From positions 1 to 9,693 of the forward strand of contig CAYPYI010000055.1 in the NCBI GenBank assembly GCA_964415085.1: a stretch of 9,693 bases of DNA, written 5' to 3'. The DNA is from CAYPYI01 sp964415085 (GTDB taxonomy: Bacteria; Bacillota; Clostridia; Tissierellales; Tissierellaceae). Both the position numbers and the translations under genes were made by a program. Below the pieces are notes generated by a model. That model saw only the letters and a list, made by a program, of their open reading frames with translations, was not told the origin of the DNA and made no database searches. Shown one piece after another: positions 1 to 7,261 of the stretch (the stretch's first letter is position 1; each line of letters begins with the position of its first letter).

Positions 1-11
1 GGGGTGAATAA

Positions 12-1898
12 ATGAATATAATATCTATAGAAAATTTAAATAAATCATATGGTGAGAAGGTACTTTTTAAAGACTTATCTTTAGGCATAAATGAAGGAGA
101 AAAGATAGGTTTAATAGGAAGAAATGGTGAAGGGAAAACTACTCTACTTAAAATAATAAGTGGTCAGGAAAAGGAAGATAGTGGTCTTATAACTAAAAAT
201 AGAAATTTAAGAATAGAGTATCTATCACAAAATGTTAATTTTAAAGAAGATTTAACAGTATTAGAACAGGTATTTATGGGAAATAATAAATTGTTAGGGT
301 TATTCAGTGATTACAATACTTTGATAAAAAGTGGAGATTATAAAGATGAAGAATTAATATTATTAACAGAGAAAATGGATAAATATAATGCTTGGGAGCT
401 TGAAAGTAAAGCAAAGCTTGTATTAAATAAACTTGGAATTGAAAATATCAATGAAAAAATTTCAAATTTATCAGGGGGAAAGAAAAAAAGAGTCTCACTT
501 GCTAGTGTGTTAATTAATGATAGTGATTTACTGATACTAGATGAGCCTACAAACCATTTGGATAATGAGAGTATAGATTATCTTGAAGAATATTTACTTG
601 AGTATAAAGGTGCTATATTAATGGTTACACATGATAGGTACTTCCTTGATCGTGTTAGTAATAGAATAATTGAGCTAGATAATAAACAAATCTACTCTTA
701 TTCTGGAAATTATAATTACTTTTTAACTAAGAAAATGGAAAGAGAAGAAAAAGATATAGCAAGTGAAAGGAAAAGAAAAAGTTTATATAGGCAAGAGTTA
801 GAATGGATGAAACAAGGTGTAAAAGCAAGAGGAACGAGGCAAAAAGCGAGGGTTGAAAGATTCAATGACCTAAAAAATAGTAAATTAGATATAAATGATG
901 AAGAAATAGAAATAAATGTTGGTGGAAAAAGATTAGGTAAGAAGATTGTGGAAATTGATAATATCTATAAATCATTTGGGGAAAAACAAGTTATAAAAGA
1001 TTTCTCCTACACTATATTGAGAGATGACAGGATAGGTATAGTAGGTGATAATGGCTCAGGTAAATCAACATTAATGAATATTATAAGTGGAAATATAGAG
1101 GCTGATAAAGGTATGGTTGATATTGGTGAAACAGTTAAAATTGGTTACTTTTCACAGGAAATAAAGAATATGGATGAAAATTTAAGGGCGATTGAATATA
1201 TTAAAGAAGGTGGAGAATTTATTAAAACATCAACTGATGATAAAATTACGGCTACCGATATGATGGAATTATTTCTATTTGATTCAAACGAACAATATAG
1301 CGTAATAAGTACATTATCAGGTGGTGAGAGAAGAAGGCTGTTTTTACTTAGAGTACTAATGGAAGGGCCAAACTTTTTAATATTAGATGAGCCAACAAAT
1401 GATTTGGATATACAAACCATAACTATATTAGAAGAATATATAGAAAGCTTTCCTGGACCAGTTATTGTAGTATCTCATGATAGATATTTCTTAAATAAAG
1501 TGACTAACTCAACTTTTCATATTGAAAATGCTGAAATAAAGATGTATCCAGGGAATTATTCGTATTACAAGAAAATGCATATAGATTCTAATAATATTGA
1601 AAATGAAACTATAAAAAATAAAGAAATAATAGAAGAATTTAATATAGAAGATAATAAGAATAGAACTTTGAAATTTAGTTATAATGAAAAACGAGAGTTT
1701 GAAACCATAGATATGGAAATAAAAAAAATTGAAGAAGATCTAAAAAAAGTAGAGAAAGATATTGAACTAAATGCTGCTAATTATGTAAAACTTGAAGAAT
1801 TATTAGTAGAAAAAGAAGAATTAGAAGAGAAATTAGAATTTAAAATGGAAAGATGGCTTTATTTAACAGAGTTAAATGAAGAAATAGAAAATAAATAA
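12..1898 (+). CDS. ABC-F family ATPase, Uup/YfmR-like ribosome-associated translation factor
   Basis: Soluble protein with two ATP-binding cassettes and no membrane segments, the ABC-F layout. NBD1 has Walker A GRNGEGKTT (residues 36-44), signature LSGGKKKR (153-160) and Walker B DEPTNHLD (177-184). NBD2 has GDNGSGKST (345-353), LSGGERRR (435-442) and DEPTNDLD (459-466). The linker between them (about 240-300) is basic and carries KARGTRQKARVERF, typical of the Uup/YfmR clade; a charged, Glu/Lys-rich coiled coil closes the protein (about 565-628). The length of 628 fits full-length YfmR/Uup. Family members bind the ribosomal E site and relieve stalled or aberrant elongation; YfmR is linked to EF-P-type proline stalls. 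That role is inferred here. The ATG follows GGGGTGA at 1-7. A resistance-type ABC-F is less likely because of the clade-typical linker and C-terminal coiled coil. The upstream promoter lies outside the window. Confidence 0.93.
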   Translation: MNIISIENLNKSYGEKVLFKDLSLGINEGEKIGLIGRNGEGKTTLLKIISGQEKEDSGLITKNRNLRIEYLSQNVNFKEDLTVLEQVFMGNNKLLGLFSDYNTLIKSGDYKDEELILLTEKMDKYNAWELESKAKLVLNKLGIENINEKISNLSGGKKKRVSLASVLINDSDLLILDEPTNHLDNESIDYLEEYLLEYKGAILMVTHDRYFLDRVSNRIIELDNKQIYSYSGNYNYFLTKKMEREEKDIASERKRKSLYRQELEWMKQGVKARGTRQKARVERFNDLKNSKLDINDEEIEINVGGKRLGKKIVEIDNIYKSFGEKQVIKDFSYTILRDDRIGIVGDNGSGKSTLMNIISGNIEADKGMVDIGETVKIGYFSQEIKNMDENLRAIEYIKEGGEFIKTSTDDKITATDMMELFLFDSNEQYSVISTLSGGERRRLFLLRVLMEGPNFLILDEPTNDLDIQTITILEEYIESFPGPVIVVSHDRYFLNKVTNSTFHIENAEIKMYPGNYSYYKKMHIDSNNIENETIKNKEIIEEFNIEDNKNRTLKFSYNEKREFETIDMEIKKIEEDLKKVEKDIELNAANYVKLEELLVEKEELEEKLEFKMERWLYLTELNEEIENK

Positions 1899-1920
1899 AT
1901 GAGTAATTTAACTATATTTT

Positions 1921-1929
1921 TGTTATAAT
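1921..1929 (+). promoter_or_regulatory. Extended -10 promoter for uppP
   Basis: TGTTATAAT is a perfect TATAAT (1924-1929) preceded by a TGn extension. No good -35 is seen at 16-18 bases upstream, so this would be an extended -10 promoter. Transcription would start near 1936, leaving a leader of about 26 bases. It lies inside an 8-bp inverted repeat (1908-1915 with 1928-1935). Confidence 0.55.
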
Positions 1930-1946
1930 AGTTAAGTAATTGTCAT

Positions 1947-1952
1947 AGGAGG
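1947..1952 (+). promoter_or_regulatory. Ribosome binding site fixing the TTG start of uppP
   Basis: AGGAGG, 9 bases ahead of the TTG at 1962. It supports the non-ATG start, which places the conserved N-terminal GIVEGITEWLP helix at the usual distance from the N terminus. Confidence 0.8.
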
Positions 1953-1961
1953 TATAGAATA

Positions 1962-2780
1962 TTGATAGAATTATTTAAGGTACTTATATTAGGGATAGTA
2001 GAAGGTATAACTGAATGGTTACCTATTAGTAGTACGGGTCACATGATATTAGTAGATCAAATTATTAAATTAAATGCATCAGATGCGTTCAAAGAAATGT
2101 TCTTTGTTGTTATTCAATTAGGTGCTATACTTGCAGTTGTATTACTTTATTTTAATAAATTAAACCCACTTGCAAGAAGTAAAAGTTTAAAAGAAAAAAG
2201 GGACACTATGCAAATATGGTATAAGGTTATAGTAGGAATTATACCTGCTGGAATATTTGGTGTTTTGCTTGATGATTGGTTAGATGAGCATTTATATAAC
2301 TATGTAGTTGTAGCTTTAATGTTAATAATTTATGGTGTTTTATTTATTATTGTAGAAAATAAAAATGAAGATAAAGTTCCTACAATTAATAATTTTCAGC
2401 AATTAGATTATAAAACAGCTTTACAAATTGGTTTTTTTCAAGTGTTGGCTTTAATACCAGGAACATCAAGATCAGGAGCAACAATTATCGGAGCTATGAT
2501 ACTTGGAACATCAAGATCTGTTGCTGCTGAGTATTCATTCTTTTTATCTGTTCCTGTAATGTTTGGAGCAAGCTTATTAAAATTAAGAAAATTTGGTTTT
2601 AATTTTACAGGTTCAGAATTTGGGATGTTAATATTTGGAATGATAGTTGCTTTTGTTGTTTCAGTTATTTCAATTAAATTTTTAATGAAATATATTAAAA
2701 ATAATGATTTTAAAGCATTTGGTGTTTATAGAATCATATTAGGTATAATTGTTTTATTGTATTTTTTATTATTTGCATAA
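1962..2780 (+). CDS. uppP: Undecaprenyl-diphosphatase (UppP/BacA)
   Basis: Polytopic membrane enzyme that removes one phosphate from undecaprenyl pyrophosphate, recycling the lipid carrier used for peptidoglycan and other wall polymers; in several species higher dosage gives bacitracin tolerance. Both family signatures are present. The first is EGITEWLPISSTGH near residues 14-27, with the ExxxE pair E14/E18 and H27 corresponding to known catalytic residues of the E. coli enzyme. The second is PGTSRSG (166-172), including the essential Arg at 170. Length (272) is normal, and several hydrophobic helices run to the C terminus. The start is TTG with AGGAGG upstream. The gene has its own extended -10 promoter after the ABC-F gene and is followed 15 bases later by the EamA permease, so those two probably share a transcript. 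Confidence 0.96.
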   Translation: MIELFKVLILGIVEGITEWLPISSTGHMILVDQIIKLNASDAFKEMFFVVIQLGAILAVVLLYFNKLNPLARSKSLKEKRDTMQIWYKVIVGIIPAGIFGVLLDDWLDEHLYNYVVVALMLIIYGVLFIIVENKNEDKVPTINNFQQLDYKTALQIGFFQVLALIPGTSRSGATIIGAMILGTSRSVAAEYSFFLSVPVMFGASLLKLRKFGFNFTGSEFGMLIFGMIVAFVVSVISIKFLMKYIKNNDFKAFGVYRIILGIIVLLYFLLFA

Positions 2781-2783
2781 ATT

Positions 2784-2790
2784 AGAGGTG
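2784..2790 (+). promoter_or_regulatory. Ribosome binding site fixing the TTG start of the EamA permease
   Basis: AGAGGTG, 5 bases ahead of the TTG at 2796, in the 15-base gap after the uppP stop. No ATG start is available nearby that keeps the first membrane helix intact. Confidence 0.7.
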
Positions 2791-2795
2791 TTAAT

Positions 2796-3671
2796 TTGAA
2801 TAAGTCTTATATACAACTAGTTATTACATTATTTATATATAGTACGTTAGGAATAATAAGAAAGAATATAAATATGTCTAGCACCCATATAATATTCTTA
2901 AGGGCATTATTTGGATTTCTAACATTATTAATAATATTACTAATAAAAAAAGAAAAAATAGAATATAAAAAAATAAAACACTATGGCGTGAGAATATTTT
3001 TATCTGGGGCTTCAATGGGAGCAAGTTGGATTTTTCTTTTTGAATCATATAGATATCTAGATGTTAGTTTAGCGATCTTATTACATTATACAGCCCCTAT
3101 AATGGTAATTTTAATGTCACCATTAGTACTTAAGGAAAAACTTACAAAATCTAAGATATTAGGAGTAATACTTGCTTTATTTGGTATGTTTTTAGTAAAC
3201 TCAAATTCAGGAAGCAGTAGTAATTTAAAATTAGGTATAATATGTGGAATTTTAGGTGCTGTATTTTATGCATTATTATTACTTTTAAATAAGCAAATAG
3301 TTGCATTACCAGGGCTTGTTGTTATATTATTTCAACTATTATCAGCTACAGTGGTAATCTTTATATACATGATTATAACTAAGCAAGTAATTTTTCAAAT
3401 ACCAACAACGAAAGATTTAATATTTTTAATCATCTTAGGTGTATTTCATACAGCAATTGCTTGTTATTTACACTTTGAATCTTTGCAGGGACTTTCAGCT
3501 CAAACTGTAGCATTATTTGGATATTTAGATCCAGTATTAGCACTTGTGTGGGCGAATCTTATTTTAAAAGAAGAATTATTACTTATACAAGTAGTAGGTG
3601 CAGTATTAATATTATTTGGAGCTATTTATGGACAAGTAGGAGATTGGATGTTCAATAAGAAAAAAGAATAA
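2796..3671 (+). CDS. EamA/DMT-superfamily transporter, substrate unknown
   Basis: A 291-residue integral membrane protein with about ten hydrophobic helices arranged as two EamA repeats (about 6-135 and 146-277). The internal duplication is visible: the first half ends KEKLTKSKILGVILALFGMF and the second ends with the parallel KEELLLIQVVGAVLILFGAI, each after a helix rich in Pro/Leu/Ala (YTAPIMVILMSPLVL; GYLDPVLALVWANLIL). This is the standard ten-helix drug/metabolite transporter architecture. Family members export or import amino acids, nucleosides, carboxylates and other small metabolites, and substrate cannot be read from sequence. It uses a TTG start, lies 15 bases after uppP and is probably co-transcribed with it. 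The terminator at 3713-3751 closes the unit. Confidence 0.9.
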   Translation: MNKSYIQLVITLFIYSTLGIIRKNINMSSTHIIFLRALFGFLTLLIILLIKKEKIEYKKIKHYGVRIFLSGASMGASWIFLFESYRYLDVSLAILLHYTAPIMVILMSPLVLKEKLTKSKILGVILALFGMFLVNSNSGSSSNLKLGIICGILGAVFYALLLLLNKQIVALPGLVVILFQLLSATVVIFIYMIITKQVIFQIPTTKDLIFLIILGVFHTAIACYLHFESLQGLSAQTVALFGYLDPVLALVWANLILKEELLLIQVVGAVLILFGAIYGQVGDWMFNKKKE

Positions 3672-3712
3672 GTGTCTAATAGAATCTTAAAAAACATATA
3701 AGTTGATAAAAT

Positions 3713-3751
3713 AAAGCAGCTTGTGTCATTTATTATGACGCAAGCTGTTTT
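3713..3751. terminator. Bidirectional intrinsic terminator between convergent operons
   Basis: A 17-bp stem (3713-3729 pairing with 3735-3751, including two G-U pairs) closes a 5-base loop TTATT. The + strand continues with T residues; on the - strand the stem is followed by TTTATTTTAT. It sits 41 bases after the EamA stop and 23 bases beyond the stop of the opposing permease gene, so it can end both transcripts. Confidence 0.9.
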
Positions 3752-3774
3752 TAAATTTCAAATGATTCTTAAAA

Positions 3775-5142
3775 TTATTCAGTTTTAATTGCTTCTAGTG
3801 CGGATAAATTCATAGCACGTTTAGCTGGATAATATCCAGAAGCGATACCTATAAATGTTGAGAATGCAACACCTGCTAATGCAAGCCATATAGGTATTAT
3901 ACTTAGTTTTTCAAAATCTCCAGGGAACATACTTGGCGCTACAACATTTATTATATATGATACAGTAAAACTAAAACCGATACCAAATATTCCACCAAAG
4001 AACCCAATTATTGCAGATTCTAATAAAAATAAATCTCTAATATCTTCTAAAGAAGCACCTATTACTTTCATAATACCAATCTCTTTAGTTCTTTCATATA
4101 TGGACATTATCATTGTATTTGTAATACCAATTGCTGCTACTAACAATGAAACAGCTCCTATACCACCTAAAATAGCTTGTATAACACCAGCTGTTTTGTT
4201 CATCTCATCTAAAAAGTCNNNNNNNNNNCCAATAACTTGGTCGTATTCAGCACCAATGTCATCTAAAAAGTCATTTAGACTAAATGCCTCATGGCCCATA
4301 TCTTTAATTTGGTTTTGGACTTCTTTAACATTTTTAATATCATTTACCTTAACTAAAACTGTTTCGTAAGAATAATCTTTCTTTTTCTGTGATTTATCAG
4401 TTGAAAGTCTATCTTTTTCTTTCATAAGCTTCTCAACAGTTTTTATTGGCATATATGCAGCCCAATCATGCTCCATATCACCTTGTTGTAAAACTCCTGC
4501 AGTTTTCATTTTATATTTTTTATAAGTTGGTTTATCAGGATTAAATCCAGAATCATAGCCATAACTATCATCTAAAGTAAGTTGAATTCTATCTTCCATT
4601 AAATTAATCTCAGGCATTCTACCACTACGTCCTTTAGGGTTATAGAAAGAATCTCTTACACCACCACCAAAAACAACAGACATATCATCTCCAGCAGATA
4701 GTAATCTTCCTTCTTCTATTTTGAACTCAAATATCTCCATATTTTGGGGTGGAATACCTTTAATTGGAATACTACTTATAAATTTACCATTAATGAAAGT
4801 AGCATAGATTTGTCTCATAGGCATAGTTGCAACTACATTAGGAATTTTCTCGAATTCTAAAACTGCTTTATCATCTAGAGTTACTTTTTTCTTACTAGAA
4901 GAATCTTGGCCCATTCCCATGCCCATCATACCACCACCATATCCTTTAGATACAGTGATAGTAGTAAGGCTTCCTAGAGACTCAATTTGACTTTTAAATG
5001 ATTCACTAAGTCCTATACCAAGTGAAAGCATTATGACAATGGAACTTGTACCTATAAGCACTCCTAGAATAGTTAAAAATGTTCTAAGTTTTCTACGCCA
5101 TAGGTTTTTTAATCCCATCTCAATTAAGTCTTTTTTATTCAT
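3775..5142 (-). CDS. MacB/FtsX-type ABC transporter permease (contains an assembly gap)
   Basis: Membrane subunit of a type VII (MacB/LolCDE-like) ABC system. TM1 is at about 21-44, a large extracellular domain (about 45-315) follows, and three C-terminal helices lie at about 318-342, 370-402 and 416-437. The FtsX core IQAILGGIGAVSLLVAAIGI, then TNTMIMSIYERTKEIGIMKVIGAS, is unmistakable and includes the cytoplasmic coupling segment that contacts the ATPase. A Gly/Met-rich patch GYGGGMMGMGMGQ (67-79) lies early in the extracellular domain. The ATG overlaps the end of the upstream beaded-protein gene by 8 bases (ATGAATAA); only a weak AAAGGG precedes it, so translational coupling is likely. Residues around 291-313 are unreliable: ten unknown bases lie there, flanked by a repeated DFLD segment. 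Without the 54-base unit, SLNDFLDEMNKTAGVIQ reads as in relatives. The last gene of its operon. Confidence 0.92.
   Translation of the reverse strand: MNKKDLIEMGLKNLWRRKLRTFLTILGVLIGTSSIVIMLSLGIGLSESFKSQIESLGSLTTITVSKGYGGGMMGMGMGQDSSSKKKVTLDDKAVLEFEKIPNVVATMPMRQIYATFINGKFISSIPIKGIPPQNMEIFEFKIEEGRLLSAGDDMSVVFGGGVRDSFYNPKGRSGRMPEINLMEDRIQLTLDDSYGYDSGFNPDKPTYKKYKMKTAGVLQQGDMEHDWAAYMPIKTVEKLMKEKDRLSTDKSQKKKDYSYETVLVKVNDIKNVKEVQNQIKDMGHEAFSLNDFLDDIGAEYDQVIXXXXDFLDEMNKTAGVIQAILGGIGAVSLLVAAIGITNTMIMSIYERTKEIGIMKVIGASLEDIRDLFLLESAIIGFFGGIFGIGFSFTVSYIINVVAPSMFPGDFEKLSIIPIWLALAGVAFSTFIGIASGYYPAKRAMNLSALEAIKTE
4205..4218. repeat. 14-base direct repeat, copy 1, at the edge of the gap
   Basis: TCATCTAAAAAGTC, identical to 4259-4272 and ending exactly where the unknown bases begin. 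Probably a contig overlap that was not merged. Confidence 0.85.
4219..4228. other. Assembly gap (10 N)
   Basis: Ten undetermined bases inside the permease gene. A round 10-N run is a typical minimum-gap placeholder from scaffolding, so true length and even the existence of the gap are uncertain. The reading frame stays open across it only because the placeholder length happens to fit. The first codon touching the gap on the coding strand is GGN, so that residue would be Gly. Confidence 0.98.
4259..4272. repeat. 14-base direct repeat, copy 2
   Basis: Second exact copy of TCATCTAAAAAGTC, 54 bases after the first. The two copies encode the duplicated DFLD in the permease. Confidence 0.85.
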
Positions 5143-7261
5143 TTAAATCTGACCCTTTATCGATTATATCAGTATCGCCATCATAATCTTCATGATTTTC
5201 ATCATATTCTTTTTGATCTTTTCTTTTCTTATATACTTTTCTACCAACAACTCCAAGGACAATTAGTCCTAACCATACCCATTTATTTTTTAAAACTTTT
5301 TTAATACCAGTAGGTTCTTCAGGCATAGGGAAATCATCCATACCTTCAGGAGGTGTAAATTCTACAACATTAGAAGTAAATTCTTCAATATGTTCTATAC
5401 TCTCTCCCGCAGAATCTTCATATGAGAAAATGATTCTACCCTTTAGTTCTCCCGGTTCATTAGGAATAATTGTTGCATCAAACATTTCACTTGATCCTGT
5501 TTCGAAGTTACCTACATAAAGATTTGCATTTTCTTTTTGGAAGTTACCTTCTAGTCTAACCATTAAATTATATAAAGTTACTTTTCCAGTATTATAAAAT
5601 TCTAAACTTATTGGATTAAAGTCACCAGCAAATAGTTCATCTGGAACATTTAATTCACCAACATCAAGTTTTGATTTTTGAACAACAGGAACTCCTATTA
5701 ACTCAGTTGCTGTATATTCATTTGCTTCTGAATCTTCATATTCAAAGTTTGCAGTAATAGTATAAGTCTTAGCTTGAGCATCAGGTACTGTAAACATTGT
5801 AATAGTTTTATCTACAACTCCTTTAGGAGGTATACTATCTATAAAGAAAGTATTACTTGAATCAACTGGTGTAAATACATTTCCTCCTGCACTAGGGCTT
5901 TGTGGATCAGTCTTTTCATCTGAAGTTAAGAATATTTTAATGTTTTTAACAGATTTATTTGAATTTGTGTTATAAAAAGATAAATTCATTGTAAAGTTTT
6001 CTCCAGCTTTAACTAAATTGGGACTAAAGTTATACTTATTAATAATAAGCTTAGGTTTACTTTGCTTTCCATCATCTTCAGTTTTCTTAGGATTATTTGC
6101 ATAAATTCCTACATATTGGTTTAATACATATTTATTATCAAGTCCTTGATTTAATTCATCTTCATATTCTATTGTTATAGAAATAGGATAGTTTTTAGTT
6201 TCAGCATCTGGTGTTGGTGTAAATATAAAATCAAGTCTTTGAGATTTACCACCAGCTATAGTATCTATTTTTCTTATGCTTTGACTTTTTGGTACAACAG
6301 CTGGATCTGAACTTTCTGCTTTAACTATAATATTAGTTGCATTAAGTTTTCCTTTATTTGCTATATCAAAACTTAAAACATAATCATTGCCTGGTCTAAT
6401 AGCTCCAGTAGGGAAAGCTAATTTTTCAATATTTAAGTTTGCTCCACTAGTACCTTGTTTACCAACATTTAAATATATTTTTTGTTTATCCTCAATATCA
6501 GCTCCACCGGACTTATATTTAAATTCAACTTCTAATTCATGTCCGCCGCCCTTAATATTTCTACTTGCAGCTATATTAAAATCAACAAATGAATCTGAAT
6601 TTCCGTTTACTCTATCTAAAAATTCTTTGTTAGTACCATTTTCAAGGTAAAATCCTTGTGCACTATCAAGTCCACCTAAAGATACTTCTATATCTTTAGC
6701 ATTTATAGAACCTTTATTTTCTAAGTAAATTCTCATATTACCAGTAGTTCCTGGTGAAAAAGCTTCAGGATCTGTTTCAACTTTAGTAATAAGAAGTTTT
6801 GGTGTGCTTTGTAAATTTACAACTTTTACATATACTATTTCTGTTGTAGTTTGAGGAGTTGTGTAATCTCCAGAAGCGGAATATGAAATATTAAGTTTTA
6901 CTGGATATATTCCTTCTTTTGCATCTCTATTTACAAATAAACTAATTTTAGCATTTTGTGAGTTATTAGCACTTATTCTATCTATTGTTTGTGAATAAGA
7001 ATTATCAGCAAAGCTAAAGGGATTATTCTCTGTAGGTAATTCTGGTTTAATAACGATATTTCTTGAAGTGTTTTTTAAACTTTTAAGTTTGAAATTAATT
7101 GTTACATTCTCTCCTGCCACACCTTTTGGTATATCTGCATCTTCTACAACTATAACAGGCGTTAAGTCAGGTTTATTACTATTATCAGCAAAAACTGTAA
7201 ATGGACTTAAAGATATTACTACTAATAGAAGTAGTGCTACTATTTTATTTATACTTTTCAT
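5135..7261 (-). CDS. Secreted, membrane-anchored protein with five tandem Ig-like (CARDB/COG1361-like) repeats
   Basis: A 708-residue protein with a Sec signal peptide (1-25: KSINK, a hydrophobic core, then VFA before DN), a long extracellular part, one C-terminal helix (about 661-673, WVWLGLIVLGVVG) followed by basic RKVYKKRK, and an acidic cytoplasmic tail. The extracellular part is five repeats of about 110-125 residues (about 31-150, 154-267, 275-388, 402-527, 529-635). Each opens with a 'PGxxxxFxxxxxNxG' style strand pair and ends with a strand such as ISYSASG, FKYKSGG, IEYEDEL, FEYEDSE or FSYEDSA. This resembles CARDB/COG1361 'S-layer-like' beta-sandwich domains. No enzymatic motif is seen. 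The gene lies between the ATPase and permease genes; its ATG overlaps the ATPase stop by one base (TAATG) with AGGAGGT 6 bases ahead. A role as extracellular partner or adaptor of this ABC system is inferred from position; substrate unknown. Confidence 0.85.
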   Translation of the reverse strand: MKSINKIVALLLLVVISLSPFTVFADNSNKPDLTPVIVVEDADIPKGVAGENVTINFKLKSLKNTSRNIVIKPELPTENNPFSFADNSYSQTIDRISANNSQNAKISLFVNRDAKEGIYPVKLNISYSASGDYTTPQTTTEIVYVKVVNLQSTPKLLITKVETDPEAFSPGTTGNMRIYLENKGSINAKDIEVSLGGLDSAQGFYLENGTNKEFLDRVNGNSDSFVDFNIAASRNIKGGGHELEVEFKYKSGGADIEDKQKIYLNVGKQGTSGANLNIEKLAFPTGAIRPGNDYVLSFDIANKGKLNATNIIVKAESSDPAVVPKSQSIRKIDTIAGGKSQRLDFIFTPTPDAETKNYPISITIEYEDELNQGLDNKYVLNQYVGIYANNPKKTEDDGKQSKPKLIINKYNFSPNLVKAGENFTMNLSFYNTNSNKSVKNIKIFLTSDEKTDPQSPSAGGNVFTPVDSSNTFFIDSIPPKGVVDKTITMFTVPDAQAKTYTITANFEYEDSEANEYTATELIGVPVVQKSKLDVGELNVPDELFAGDFNPISLEFYNTGKVTLYNLMVRLEGNFQKENANLYVGNFETGSSEMFDATIIPNEPGELKGRIIFSYEDSAGESIEHIEEFTSNVVEFTPPEGMDDFPMPEEPTGIKKVLKNKWVWLGLIVLGVVGRKVYKKRKDQKEYDENHEDYDGDTDIIDKGSDLNE

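Noticed and set aside
1145..1420. Open frame on the - strand inside the ABC-F gene
   Set aside because: Fully antisense to conserved NBD2 motifs, no ribosome binding site, no recognisable domain.
12..2780. Antibiotic-resistance island (ABC-F plus uppP plus exporter)
   Set aside because: The ABC-F looks like the housekeeping Uup/YfmR type and uppP is a normal core gene; nearness alone is weak evidence and no mobile-element marks are present.
3681..3774. GATTCTTAAAA-like repeats around the convergent terminator
   Set aside because: Short, imperfect and AT-rich; explained by chance.
4100..4369. Open frame on the + strand inside the permease gene
   Set aside because: Antisense to the FtsX core and crosses the N gap.
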